Of a stretch of DNA of 64,000 nucleotides, positions 26,879 through 36,609 are shown piece by piece. Origin of the DNA: Hanleya hanleyi (lineage: Eukaryota; Mollusca; Polyplacophora; Lepidopleurida; Hanleyidae); the NCBI GenBank assembly GCA_036873755.1, contig JAVTVY010033740.1, positions 79,783 to 143,782 of the forward strand, written 5' to 3'. The notes under the pieces are model-generated. The model had not been told where the DNA came from. It saw nothing but the letters and a program-made list of their open reading frames with translations, and searched no databases. A program made the translations under genes and the position numbers. Positions within the stretch are counted from its first letter, which is position 1; each line of letters begins with the position of its first letter.

Positions 26879-27000
26879 GTTTATATGGTCGGCCATACTT
26901 CAATTTCATTTGGCTAGAATGGCTTGAGATAATCTCTTCCATTGGCTCAATTTGAGACAATCTCATTGGTTAAAATACGGTACGCTGATTGGTCAAATTG
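26879..27000 (-). promoter_or_regulatory. H3 promoter: TATA box and three CCAAT boxes (left arm)
   Basis: Reading the minus strand, CCATATAAACC (26889-26879) lies about 70 bp before the H3 ATG. CCAAT boxes occur within about 110 bp further upstream (AGCCAATGG, AACCAATGA, GACCAATCA). This is the usual layout of replication-dependent histone promoters. Confidence 0.75.
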
Positions 27001-27169
27001 CGCGCACTTGTCCATTGTAAGCTGGAATCCCACCAAGGACGAACATATTTCCACAGTATACACATAGCATCAACCCTAGAATATACCCCTATCGACTCTA
27101 TTCCAAAGAGCTAATATCGGTCCCCCGGGCTTATCGGGGCCTGCCTATCCAGTCAATCGGGTGTTTTCA

Positions 27170-28200
27170 CAGAAATAAATAAATAAATAAAAAAACGGGG
27201 GAGGGAGGGGGGCATTTTGGGGTATAAGTGAGCCCTAATGATCCTATGGTGTCGTTGGAGGTCTTATTTTGAAGCTCTCGTGGAGGAGCATCCGACTGGA
27301 CTAATGGTTCGTCCGTTTTCAATATTCTGCGCATGCGCAGTCTGGCCGAAGTATAGAAAGCAGGCATTTTGGAGGGGTATGTGGGGGTGTGTTTGGGTAG
27401 AGATGGACCACTAAGGGTCGGAATGGGTCGTGGAAGTTGTCCAAGTGAAGCTTGTGTGGGGTAGAGTCAGAATGGCGTGTTTTTGAGTGCAAGTCGCGTC
27501 AATCTGCGCATGCGCAGTTGGGTGTAGTAAGTAAAGTGGTCATTTTGGGACAGTGAAGGAAGGTATTTGGGGTAGAGAGGGACCATCCTTGGTCCGAATG
27601 CGTCCTGGGAGGTGTCATTTTGTAGCTCTCGGGGTGTAGACCCCGATTTGAGGCATGTCCGCAGCATCTGTGACGTCATCGGTGACGTCATCAGTACGAG
27701 TAGTAGCGAAAGTGGCCATTTTAGGGCACTGAAGGATGATATTTGGCGTAGAGAGGGACCATCCTTGGTCCGAATGCGTCGTGGTAGGTGTCATCTTGTA
27801 GCTCTCGGGGGCACATCCCGATTTGAGGGATGTTCACGTCATCTGTGACGGCATTGGTGACGTCATCAATACGAGTAGTAGCGAAAGTGGGCATTTTGGG
27901 GCAGTGAAGGATGGTATTTGGTGTAGAGATGGACCATCCTTCGTCCGAATGCGTCGTGGGAGGTGTCATGTTGTAGCTCTCGGGGTGTACACCCCGATTT
28001 GAGGCATGTCCGCAGCATCTGTGACGTCATTGGTGACGTCATCAGTACGAGTAGTAGCGAAAGCGGGTATTTTGGGGCAGTGAAGGAAGGTATTTGGTGT
28101 AGAGATGGACCATCCTTGGTACGAATGCGTCGTGTGAGGTGTCATCTTGTAGCAATGCCCGCCAACACCAAGCTCAATGCTTCAACGCCCTGGTGAAATA
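27170..28200. repeat. Internal tandem repeats with CRE and NRF1 motifs, left arm
   Basis: A ~175-bp unit beginning GTAGCTCTCGGGG recurs at about 27622, 27798 and 27973, with a partial copy near 28148. Most units contain two GTGACGTCA (CRE) motifs spaced about 17 bp. Two units nearer the tip (about 27320 and 27505) carry TGCGCATGCGCA, the palindromic NRF1 consensus. There is no coding content. The mirror region is 34680-35640. Confidence 0.8.
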
Positions 28201-28365
28201 GCTCAGAAGCTCTGATTTTCTAGATATTCCATGGAATTGTCACTCATTCTTCGAAATGCAGTGACGTCCGTCGTTATGCCTTAACAGACCGGAGAGAGTA
28301 CAACAACAACAACAACAAGGATGAGACATGAGAGAACAACAACAACAAGAAGTTTTTTCATATAG

Positions 28366-28419
28366 TTTATTCTCCCCAATGTTACATCATACCCACGCTG
28401 GGGGAGCCGCGTTGGGTAT
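28366..28419 (-). terminator. 3' stem-loop plus AATAAA for the zinc-finger gene (left arm)
   Basis: On the minus strand ATACCCAACGCGGCTCCCCC folds with the following AGCGTGGGTAT (28419-28389). GATGTAACATTGGGGA and AATAAA (28371-28366) come next. The same module lies at 47014-47068 and 34435-34488, and a variant at 52341-52402. Confidence 0.7.
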
Positions 28420-28669
28420 ATTTACAATTCAAGAAGACTCTTGTCCAATCAGAGGCCACCATTTGCATCTGTCATATTCGTTCTTGTCCGTTAGATGTAT
28501 TCTTGTCCAATCAGCAGTCTCCATTTCAGAAAGTTCCATCTTCGGTCATGTTCGCTTTGAACCGTTTATTCTAATCATCGTCGGGCAGCCTAGGATACCG
28601 TTGAGGCAACATATCCTCAGATAGTTGTTTGTGCATTCTGAGTATCTATCAGTGCATGGGTGAATACAT

Positions 28670-29593
28670 TCACCCGATGGGAAGATTCCGTAATTTGGTC
28701 ACGAAGAACGTAACATTGGTCACCCTCTCCACTGTCCACTTGGTGTTGGGGCGTTGTTGTTGGGCCCATTCCAAGGGATCCACGGTGTCCAGTTTCTCCA
28801 GCATCGTCTCTAGCGACGCCCGGTTAATGATGGTAAACGGTTGGTCAAATACCCGGATGTTACTGCTCGGGTAAAAATATCGGACTTGATCTGTCCCCTT
28901 ATGCTGCAGTACATAACCAAACGCCAGATTTAATTTGAAGGACGTAGCTTGGTCATTGAAGATGGCTTCCACGTAGTTGCGTAGACGGGTGAGGTCAGTC
29001 AATCGGAAATTGTAGATATCTTGAATAGGGCGATGACGGTGGAAACAATGCCGTATCATGGGCCAATGGCGCTGATAGATGTCACTCACTGGATGGGCGT
29101 CCTGTAAGAGATCGTTGGGAACATCCACCGCATCTTCCAGAAAATGTTCGTTGTTGTCAGGCGTATGACTGGGAACAGTAATGCTAGGGACCGGCTGGAT
29201 ATCTAGGCTCTTCTGAACTGTGGGCATAGACGGGCTCTCCGTGATCGCATCACCAGTGGCATTCGTCTCCCCGGGCTCATCTTCACTAGGTCTGACCCTC
29301 ATGGGTGCCTCTTTAGTGAAAAGTTGTCGCTCATACCGTGGTGATGGACTATGAAGCAAACGTTGGTGCTGTCTTAACTGACTGGGTCGTTTGAAAAGTT
29401 GACCACAACCGTTACATTGTTCCGTCGCGCCCTCGTGGAATGAGCGTTCGTGGCGCAGTAAATGATCCTCCCGATTGAATGACCGTGCGCAGGTTGTACA
29501 AGTATACCGAGCATCGTTGTGGGTGGAGGCCTCGTGGCGTCGTAAATTATCTAGACGAGTAAACAGCTTCTGCCAAGTTGTACAAGAGAACAT
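28670..29593 (-). CDS. C2H2 zinc-finger protein, type 1 (left arm, element A)
   Basis: The start is set at the Met of MFSCTT, which is shared with the other copies; the frame is open 15 codons further upstream. The 307-aa product has three C2H2 fingers in residues 1 to about 85. The first finger has Trp in place of its second Cys (TGG; the mirror copy has TGC), so it should not bind zinc. A polar, low-complexity linker follows (about 90-170). The conserved C-terminal domain (about 175-307) contains SDIYQRHWPMIRHCFHRHRP, DIYNFRLTDL, FKLNLAFGYVLQH, RYFYPSSNIRVF and ends in a PIG stop. I recall a similar segment lying N-terminal to the OTU/DNA polymerase B region in large Polinton proteins; that link is from memory. 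It is transcribed outward from a TATAAAAG box at 29645-29638. A DNA-binding regulatory or replication role is inferred only. Confidence 0.75.
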   Translation of the reverse strand: MFSCTTWQKLFTRLDNLRRHEASTHNDARYTCTTCARSFNREDHLLRHERSFHEGATEQCNGCGQLFKRPSQLRQHQRLLHSPSPRYERQLFTKEAPMRVRPSEDEPGETNATGDAITESPSMPTVQKSLDIQPVPSITVPSHTPDNNEHFLEDAVDVPNDLLQDAHPVSDIYQRHWPMIRHCFHRHRPIQDIYNFRLTDLTRLRNYVEAIFNDQATSFKLNLAFGYVLQHKGTDQVRYFYPSSNIRVFDQPFTIINRASLETMLEKLDTVDPLEWAQQQRPNTKWTVERVTNVTFFVTKLRNLPIG

Positions 29594-29637
29594 ATCGGCT
29601 GTGGATCTGGAAATGATGAATGCCGTAAAAATTCCCA

Positions 29638-29980
29638 CTTTTATACGTTTTTCCGTGACATTCGTGTCTTTTCGGCAACCTCCGTGTCTCTTCGGTCACC
29701 TCCGTGTCTTTTCGGTGACGTCCGTGACTCTTCGGGCACCTCCGTGTCTCTTCGGTAACCTCCGTGACATCTTCGGTCACCTCCGGGTCTCTTCGGTGAC
29801 CTCCGTGACATCTTCGGTAACCTCCGTAACTACCCGGCTGTTCCCGTGTAAACCCGGGTGGATCTCCGTGTCTCTTCGGTGACCTCCGTGACATCTTCGG
29901 TCACCTCCGTGTCTCTTCGTTGACCTCCGTGACATCTTCGGTCATCTCCGTGTCTCTTCGGTCACCTCCGTACCGTCAAC
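29638..29980 (-). promoter_or_regulatory. TATA box and 20/21-bp minisatellite upstream of zinc-finger type 1 (left)
   Basis: TATAAAAG lies about 45 bp before the ATG. Upstream, units GACACGGAGGTGACCGAAGA and TGTCACGGAGGTCACCGAAGA alternate for about 300 bp, with substitutions mainly at the GACC/CACC/GCCC position. Confidence 0.8.
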
Positions 29981-30048
29981 GATCAGCATGTAGACATATA
30001 GAGTATGTACGGCATGTTATGGTATTCATCAGTGCATGAGTGACGCAT

Positions 30049-30933
30049 TCAGCCGATGGGGTGGTCGGTCAGCTTGGTAACGAAAAACGTAACATTGGTC
30101 ACCCTCTCTACGACCCATTGTGTGTTGGGGCGTTGTTGTTGGGCCCATTCCAAGGGATCCACGGTGTCCAGTTTCTCCAGCATCGCCTCTAGCGACGCCC
30201 GGTTAATGATGGTAAACGGTTGGTCAAATACCCGGATGTTACTGCTCGGGTAAAAATATCGGGCTTGGTCTGTGTCCTTATGCTGTAGCACATAACCAAA
30301 CGCCAGATTCAACTTGAAGGCCGTAGTTTGATCGTTGAAGATGGCTTCCACGTAGCTGCGTGGACGGACGAGGTCGGTCAGTCGGAAATTGTAGATATCT
30401 TGAGTAGGGCGATGACGGTAGAAACAGTGCCGGATCATGGGCCAATGGCGTCGATAGATGTCACTCATTGGATGGTCTTCGTGTAACAGATCGCTAGGAA
30501 CATTTATGGGTTCGTGTACTTTGCCCTCCACGTCGTACAAAATCTGGCCCAAGGTCTTGTCGTCGGAATTTGACTGTTGAATTAGGGCGACATCATGATC
30601 GGCCCTCGTGCGATGGGTGGGAGTTCCCCCTGTCTTGATATTGGTGCCTCCGGGCTCTTCTACCTGCAAACGTGGCTGCGGAACAGGGTGTCGTGTGCGT
30701 TGGTGTCGCAGCAACTGACTGGTCAGTTTGAAAAGCCGACCACATTCTTCGCATGGACGGTTGGGTACTTCATGGCGTGCACGTGTGTGACGCTGTAAAT
30801 GACCCGGGCGCTGAAACGACAGTGTACATATCGTACAGCTATACCGGGTGGTTCCTTCGTGCTTGGTAGCCTCATGGCGGCGCAAGTCGTGCAGACGAGT
30901 GAATGATTTCGAGCACGTAGTACAAGTGAACAT
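30049..30933 (-). CDS. C2H2 zinc-finger protein, type 2 (left arm, element A, intact)
   Basis: This intact 294-aa protein begins MFTCTTCSKSFTRL. It has three C2H2 fingers in residues 1 to about 83 (CTTC...H...H, CTIC...H...H, CEEC...H...H), a linker to about 150, and a C-terminal domain ending DHPIG. That domain is closely similar to type 1 at 28670 (SDIYRRHWPMIRHCFYRHRP, DIYNFRLTDL, FGYVLQH, RYFYPSSNIRVFDQPFTIINR). It probably arose by tandem duplication of type 1, since each gene has its own TATA box and minisatellite. All three fingers keep their zinc ligands, so this is the best-preserved copy in element A. Nuclear DNA binding is expected from the fingers. The target is unknown; the adjoining minisatellite is a candidate. 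Confidence 0.8.
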   Translation of the reverse strand: MFTCTTCSKSFTRLHDLRRHEATKHEGTTRYSCTICTLSFQRPGHLQRHTRARHEVPNRPCEECGRLFKLTSQLLRHQRTRHPVPQPRLQVEEPGGTNIKTGGTPTHRTRADHDVALIQQSNSDDKTLGQILYDVEGKVHEPINVPSDLLHEDHPMSDIYRRHWPMIRHCFYRHRPTQDIYNFRLTDLVRPRSYVEAIFNDQTTAFKLNLAFGYVLQHKDTDQARYFYPSSNIRVFDQPFTIINRASLEAMLEKLDTVDPLEWAQQQRPNTQWVVERVTNVTFFVTKLTDHPIG

Positions 30934-30978
30934 CTTGGTGGTTGACAGAGTGTCTGATGAAACGGCCAGGCCGCTTCC

Positions 30979-31160
30979 CTTTTATAGCACGCTAGCTGGT
31001 ATCATGTTCGGGCACCTCCGTGTCTCTTCGGTGATCTCCGTGACATCTTCGGTGACCTCCGTGTCTCTTCGGGCACCTCCGTGACATCTTCGGTGACCTC
31101 CGTGACATCTTCGGGCACCTCCGTGTCTCTTCGGCCACCTCCGTGTCTTTTCGGGAAGTG
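30979..31160 (-). promoter_or_regulatory. TATA box and minisatellite upstream of zinc-finger type 2 (left)
   Basis: TATAAAAG (30986-30979) lies about 46 bp before the ATG, within GCTAGCGTGCTATAAAAGGG, a stretch shared with element B at 48175. About seven 20/21-bp GACACGGAGGTGNCCGAAGA-type units follow. Confidence 0.8.
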
Positions 31161-31741
31161 ACCGAAGGGACTCGGAAGTGAACGACATTGTGGGAAAAAC
31201 CCCACAGACAGGTCAGTACATGTGCTAACATGTTCACACTCCGTCACCGAAAAGACACGGACTGAAGATGGCGGACCTCGCCCGGTGGTGGTGGTGGTGG
31301 TGGGAGCTCCCGTGTGGCAGAGCTCTTGGATCGGAGCACTTGGAGCTCAAAGCGTGTGGAGCTCAGAGCTCGGAAGTGACATTTGCATATGACCTCTGTG
31401 AGGTCACTTCCGCTTCCGTTCACGTGACCGGAACTGACCTTTGACCCCGGCGCGCGCTAACAATACCGGATAAAATTGCGCGCCGGGGTCAAAGGTCAGT
31501 TCCGGTCACGTGAACGGAAGCGGAAGTGACCTCACAGAGGTCATATGCAAATGTCACTTCCGAGCTCTGAGCTCCACACGCTTTGAGCTCCAAGAGCTCC
31601 GATCCAAGAGCTCTGCCACTGCTGAAGTTCCTGGACGAGTCCGCCATCTTCGATCCTGTCTTCTTGAGGATGTGGTACAGCACATGTCTGTGGGGTTTTC
31701 CCCACAATGTCGTTCACTTCCGAGTCCCTTCGGTCACTTCC
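31161..31741. other. Centre of the element A palindrome
   Basis: The mirror axis is near 31468. Arms ending in TTGACCCCGGCGCGCGC and its complement flank a ~20-bp unpaired spacer. Next to the axis on both sides are CACGTGAC, GGAAGCGGAAGTGACC and the octamer ATGCAAAT. Further out the arms diverge: a (GGT)n run at 31285-31302 is present on the left only. GTGGG/CCCAC hairpins near 31190 and 31690 also occur in element B at about 48468. No ORF is credible here. Confidence 0.75.
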
Positions 31742-31895
31742 CGAAAAGACACGGAGGTGGCCGAAGAGACACGGAGGTGCCCGAAGATGTCACGGAGGTC
31801 ACTGAAGACGTCACGGAGGTGCCCGAAGAGACACGGAGGTCACCGAAGATGTCACGGAGATCACCGAAGAGACACGGAGGTGCCCGAACATGATA
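31742..31895 (+). promoter_or_regulatory. Minisatellite upstream of zinc-finger type 2 (right)
   Basis: This is the mirror of 31010-31160: about seven 20/21-bp units reading GACACGGAGGTG(C)CCGAAGA. The TATA box that follows reads TATAATAG (31909-31916), one base off the TATAAAAG of the left arm. Confidence 0.8.
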
Positions 31896-31961
31896 CCAGC
31901 TAGCGTGCTATAATAGGGAAGCGGCCTGGCCGTTTCATCAGACACTCTGTCAACCACCAAG

Positions 31962-32801
31962 ATGTTCACTTGTACTACGTGCTCGAAATCATTCACTCGT
32001 CTGCACGACTTGCGCCGCCATGAGGCTACCAAGCACGAAGGAACCGCCCGGTATAGCTGTACGATATGTACACTGTCGTTTCAGCGCCCGGGTCATTTAC
32101 AGCGCCACACACGTGCACGCCATGAAGTACCCAAGCGTCCATGCGAAGAATGTGGTCGGCTTTTCAAACTGACCAGTCAGTTGCTGCGACACCAACGCAC
32201 ACGACACCCTGTTCCGCAGCCACGTTTGCAGGTAGAAGAGCCCGGAGGCACCAATATCGAGACAGGGGGAACTTCCACCCATCGCACGAGGGCCGATCAT
32301 GATGTTGCCCTAATTCAACAGCCAAATTCGGACGACAAGACCTTGGGCCAGATTTTGTACGACGTGGAGGGCAAAGTATACTTCGTGGACGAACCCATAA
32401 ATGTTCCTAGCGATCTGTTACACGAAGACCATCCAATGAGTGACATCTATCGGCGCCATTGGCCCATGATCCGGCATTGTTTCTACCGTCATCGCCCTAT
32501 TCAAGATATCTACAATTTCCGACTGACCGACCTCGCCCGTCCACGCAGCTACGTGGAAGCCATCTTCAACGATCAAACTACGGCCTTCAAGTTGAATCTG
32601 GCGTTTGGTTATGTGCTACAGCATAAGGACACAGACCAAGCCCGATATTTTTACCCGAGCAGTAACATCCGGGTATTTGAACAACCGTTCACCATCATTA
32701 ACCGGGCGTCACTCGACGTGCTGAAAACTAGTTGCAATGGTTCCCAGGTATGGTGACCAATATTATTTTCGTTGCTGTGACCGACCACCCCCATCGGCTG
32801 A
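31962..32801 (+). pseudogene. Zinc-finger type 2, right-arm copy, damaged 3' end
   Basis: The first ~255 codons mirror the intact gene at 30049-30933: three good C2H2 fingers, linker, and C-terminal domain through RYFYPSSNIRVF. The block after INRASL (about 32715-32755) is replaced by unrelated sequence and hits a stop at 32756. Homology resumes at about 32756 and runs to the position of the original stop near 32801. A four-residue insertion also lies at about codon 140. The open frame still encodes fingers plus most of the domain, so a shortened product is conceivable. Confidence 0.75.
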
Positions 32802-32969
32802 ATGCGTCACTCATGCACTGATGAATACCATAACATGCCGTACACACTCTATATGTCTACATGCTGATCGTTGACGGTACGGAGGTGACATACGGGAATG
32901 ACCAGCTGAATCACGGCGGAACTTGCAGGTGACACGGGCGACCAGAAGATCCATCCGGGTGAGAACAGT

Positions 32970-33215
32970 GAGCGGAGGTGACCGAAGAGACACGGAGGTG
33001 ACCGAAGATGTCACGGAGGTGCCCGAAGAGACACGGAGGTTACCGAAGATGTCACGGAGGTCACCGAAGAGACCCGGAGGTGACCGAAGATGTCACGGAG
33101 GTTACCGAAGAGACACGGAGGTGCCCGAAGAGTCACGGACGTCACCGAAAAGACACGAAGGTGACCGAAGAGACACGGAGGTTGCCGAAAAGACACGAAT
33201 GTCACGGAAAAACGT
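32970..33215 (+). promoter_or_regulatory. Minisatellite upstream of zinc-finger type 1 (right)
   Basis: About twelve 20/21-bp units mirror those at 29645-29980. The TATA box of the left arm is TGTAAAAG here (about 33215). Confidence 0.8.
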
Positions 33216-33267
33216 GTAAAAGTGGGAATTTTTACAGCATTCATCATTTCCAGAATCCACATCCGAT

Positions 33268-34184
33268 ATGTTCTCTTGTACAACTTGCCAGAAGCTGTTT
33301 ACTCGTATAGATAATTTACGACGCCACGAGGCCTCCACCCACAACGATGCTCGGTATACTTGTACAACCTGCGCACGGTCATTCAATCGGGAGGATCATT
33401 TACTGCGCCACGAACGCTCATTCCACGAGGGCGCGACGGAACATTGTAACGGTTGTGGTCAACTTTTCAAACGACCCAGTCAGTTAAGACAGCACCAACG
33501 TTTGATTCATAGTCCATCACCACGGTATGAGCGACAACTTTTCACTAAAGAGGCACCCATGAGGGTCAGACCTAGTGAAGATGAGCCCGGGGAGATGAAT
33601 GCCACTGGTGATGCGATCACGGAGAGCCCGTCTATACCCACAGTTCAGAAGAGCCTAGATATCCAGCCGGTCCCTAGCATTACTGTTCCCAGTCATACGC
33701 CTGACAACAACGAACATTTTCTGGAAGATGCGGTGGATGTTCCCAGCGATCTCTTACAGGACGCCCATCCAGTGAGTGACATCTATCAGCGCCATTGGCC
33801 CATGATACGGCACAATTTCCACCGTCATCGCCCTATTCAAGATATCTACAATTTCCGACTGACTGACCTCACCCGTCTACGCAACTACGTGGAAGCCATC
33901 TTCAATGACCAAGCTACGTCCTTCAAATTAAATCTGGCGTTTGGTTATGTAATGCAGCATAAGGAGACAGACCAAGTCCGATATTTTTACCCGAGCAGTA
34001 ACATCCGGGTATTTGACCAACCGTTTACCATCATTAACCGGGCGTCGCTAGAGACGATGCTGGAGAAACTGGACACCGTGGATCCCTTGGAATGGGCCCA
34101 ACAACAACGCCCCAACACCAAGTGGAGAGGGTGACCAATGTTACGTTCTTCGTGACCAAATTACGGAATCTTCCCATCGGATGA
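33268..34184 (+). pseudogene. Zinc-finger type 1, right-arm copy, frameshifted
   Basis: This is the mirror copy of 28670-29593. All three fingers keep their zinc ligands, including the Cys lost in the left copy. Most of the C-terminal domain is present. Seven bases present in the left copy are missing near 34124, so the frame closes at 34134, about 16 codons early. The original stop position is near 34184. Confidence 0.8.
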
Positions 34185-34434
34185 ATGTATTCACCCATGC
34201 ACTGATAGATACTCAGAATGCACAAACAACTATCTGAGGATATGTTGCCTCAACGGTATCCTGGGCTGCCCGACGATGATTAGAATAAACGGTTAAAAGC
34301 GAACATGACCGAAGATGGAACTTTCTGAAATGGAGACTTCTGATTGGACAAGAATACATCTACCGGACAGGAACGAATATGACAGATGCAAATGGTGGCC
34401 TCTGATTGGACAAGAGTCTTCTTGAATTGTAAAT

Positions 34435-34488
34435 ATACCCAACGCGGCTCCCCCAGCGTGGGTATGATGTAACATTGGAGAGAATAAA
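34435..34488 (+). terminator. 3' stem-loop plus AATAAA (right arm)
   Basis: This is the mirror of 28366-28419. ATACCCAACGCGGCTCCCCC pairs with AGCGTGGGTAT, followed by GATGTAACATTGG and AATAAA at 34483-34488. Confidence 0.7.
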
Positions 34489-34679
34489 CTATAAGAAAAA
34501 ACTTCTTGTTGTTGTTGTTCTCTCATGTCTCATCCTTGTTGTTGTTGTTGTACTCTCTCCGGTCTGTTAAGGCGTAACGACGGACGTCACTGCATTTCGA
34601 AGAATGAGTGACAATTCCATGGAATATCCAGAAAATCAGAGCTTCTGTCCTATTTCACCAGGGCGTTGAAGCATTGAGC

Positions 34680-35640
34680 TTGGTGTTGGCGGGCGTTGCT
34701 ACAAGATGACACCTCACACGACGCATTCGGACCAAGGATGGTCCATCTCTACACCAAATACCTTCCTTGACTGCCCCAAAATACCCGCTTTCGCTACTAC
34801 TCGTACTGACGACGTCACCAATGATGTCACAGATGCGGCGGACATGCCTCAAATCGGGGTGTACACCCCGAGAGCTACAACATGACACCTCCCACGACGC
34901 ATTCGGACGAAGGATGGTCCATCTCTACACCAAATACCATCCTTCACTGCCCCCAAAATGCCCTCAAATCGGGATGTGCCCCCGAGAGCTACAAGATGAC
35001 ACCTACCACGACGCATTCGGACCAAGGATGGTCCCTCTCTACGCCAAATATCATCCTTCAGTGCCCTAAAATGCCCACTTTCGCTACTACTCGTACTGAT
35101 GACGTCACCGATTACGTCACAGGTGACGTGGGAAGCTCCCAAATCGGGGTCTACACCCCGAGAGCTACAAAATGACACCTCCCAGGACGCATTCGGACCA
35201 AGGATGGTCCCTCTCTACCCCAAATACCTTCCTTCACTGTCCCAAAATGACCACTTTACTTACTACACCCAACTGCGCATGCGCAGATTGACGCGACTTG
35301 CACTCAAAAACACGCCGTTCTGACTCTACCCCACACAAGCTTCACTTGGACAACTTCCACGACTCATTCCGACCCTTAGCGGTCCATCTCTACCCAAACA
35401 CACCCCCACATACCCCTCCAAAATGCCTGCTTTCTATACTTCGGCCAGACTGCGCATGCGCAGAATATTGAAAACGGACGAACCATTAGTCCAGTCGGAT
35501 GCTCCTCCACGAGAGCTTCAAAATAAGACCTCAAACGACACCATAGGATCATTAGGGCTCACTTATACCCCAAAATGCCCCCCTCCCCCCCCCGACCCTC
35601 CCTTTTTTATTTTTTTATTTATTTATTTCTGTGAAAACAC
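34680..35640. repeat. Internal tandem repeats with CRE and NRF1 motifs, right arm
   Basis: This is the mirror of 27170-28200, slightly shorter. It contains GACGTCA pairs near 34810 and 35100, and NRF1 palindromes near 35275 and 35452. Some CRE sites are mutated. Confidence 0.8.
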
Positions 35641-35814
35641 CCGATTGACTGGATAGGCAGGCCCCGATAAGCCCGGGGGACCGATATTAGCTCTTTGGAA
35701 TAGAGTCGATAGGGGTATATTCTAGGGTTGATGCTATGTGTATACTGTGGAAATATGTTCGACCTTGGTGGGATTCCAGCTTACAATGGACATTGGCAAG
35801 TGCGCGCAATTTGA

Positions 35815-35927
35815 CCAATCAGCGTACCGTATTTTAACCAATTAGATTGTCTCAAATTGAGCCAATGGAAGAGATTATCTCAAGCCATTCTAGCCAAATG
35901 AAATTGAAGTATGGCCGACCATATAAA
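35815..35927 (+). promoter_or_regulatory. H3 promoter, right arm
   Basis: CCAAT boxes lie at 35815, 35838 and 35862, and TATAAA at 35922-35927, 67 bp before the ATG. This mirrors the left arm. Confidence 0.75.
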
Positions 35928-35993
35928 CCTGGCGGTTTTTACGAATTTCACTCATCTTTTCACTCGCTGCAAAGAAGACAACATTGAACAGAG

Positions 35994-36388
35994 ATGGCTC
36001 GTACCAAGCAGACCGCCCGTAAATATACCGGAGGGCAGGCTCCTAGAAAACAGCTCGCCACCAAGGTAGCCAGGAAGAGCACCCCTGCAGCCGGAGCTAT
36101 GAAGAAGACCCACAAATACAGGCCTGGAACAGTGGCAATTCGTGAAATCAGACGTTACCAGAAGAGCACCGAGCTTCTCATCCGCAAGCTTCCATTCCAA
36201 CGTGTTGTGCGAGAAATAGCCCAACTTATGAGGCCCGATATGAGATTCCAGATGTCCACCGTCATGGCACTTCAGAGGCTAGCGAAGCTTACTTGGTGGA
36301 GATATTTCAAGATGCGAACATGTCCGCTATCCAAACCAAACGACAGACGATGATGCCAGTAGACATGCAGATAGCTGTAGAGGGGTAA
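35994..36388 (+). pseudogene. H3: Histone H3, right-arm copy, frameshifted
   Basis: This copy is nearly identical to the intact gene at 26418-26813, with the same tail changes (Tyr10, Gln14). It keeps Pro at position 66 and differs at a few other codons. One G is missing near 36275, in the codons just after MALQ, so the frame is wrong from there and closes at 36353. The original stop position is 36386-36388. The promoter and 3' stem-loop remain. Confidence 0.85.
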
Positions 36389-36423
36389 CCACGTGGTAAA
36401 AAAAAACAAAAAAACAAAACCCC

Positions 36424-36462
36424 GGCCCTTTTCAGGGCCAATCATCTGTCCCGAAAGAGGTG
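36424..36462 (+). terminator. Histone mRNA 3' stem-loop and downstream element (right H3)
   Basis: GGCCCTTTTCAGGGCC lies at 36424-36439, then AATCA, then GAAAGAGGTG at 36453-36462. It is the same as the left arm apart from one base between stem and downstream element. Confidence 0.85.
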
Positions 36463-36609
36463 ACTTCTAACTAAGCACGAAAACACCAGTTCTTACATAG
36501 CCAGTATGGAGATATACCCATACAGGCATTTCGCCGTATATTGTATAATACATATAATTGCACGAGTCCATGTTCCGTGTTTTTTTTTGTTTTTTGTTTT
36601 TTTCCCGTA

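Noticed and set aside
27170..28200. Possible CRISPR-like array
   Set aside because: The units are ~175 bp tandem repeats without unique spacers, in an animal transposon.
31186..31200. NF-kB-like GGGAAACCCC sites near the hairpins
   Set aside because: They fit in element B (about 48469) and the right arm, but the left arm version does not match. The hairpin pairing explains the conservation better.
29547..33386. ORFs of 80-127 aa rich in ETRR/VTEVTE repeats
   Set aside because: They are translations of the 20/21-bp minisatellite on both strands, open by repeat composition only.
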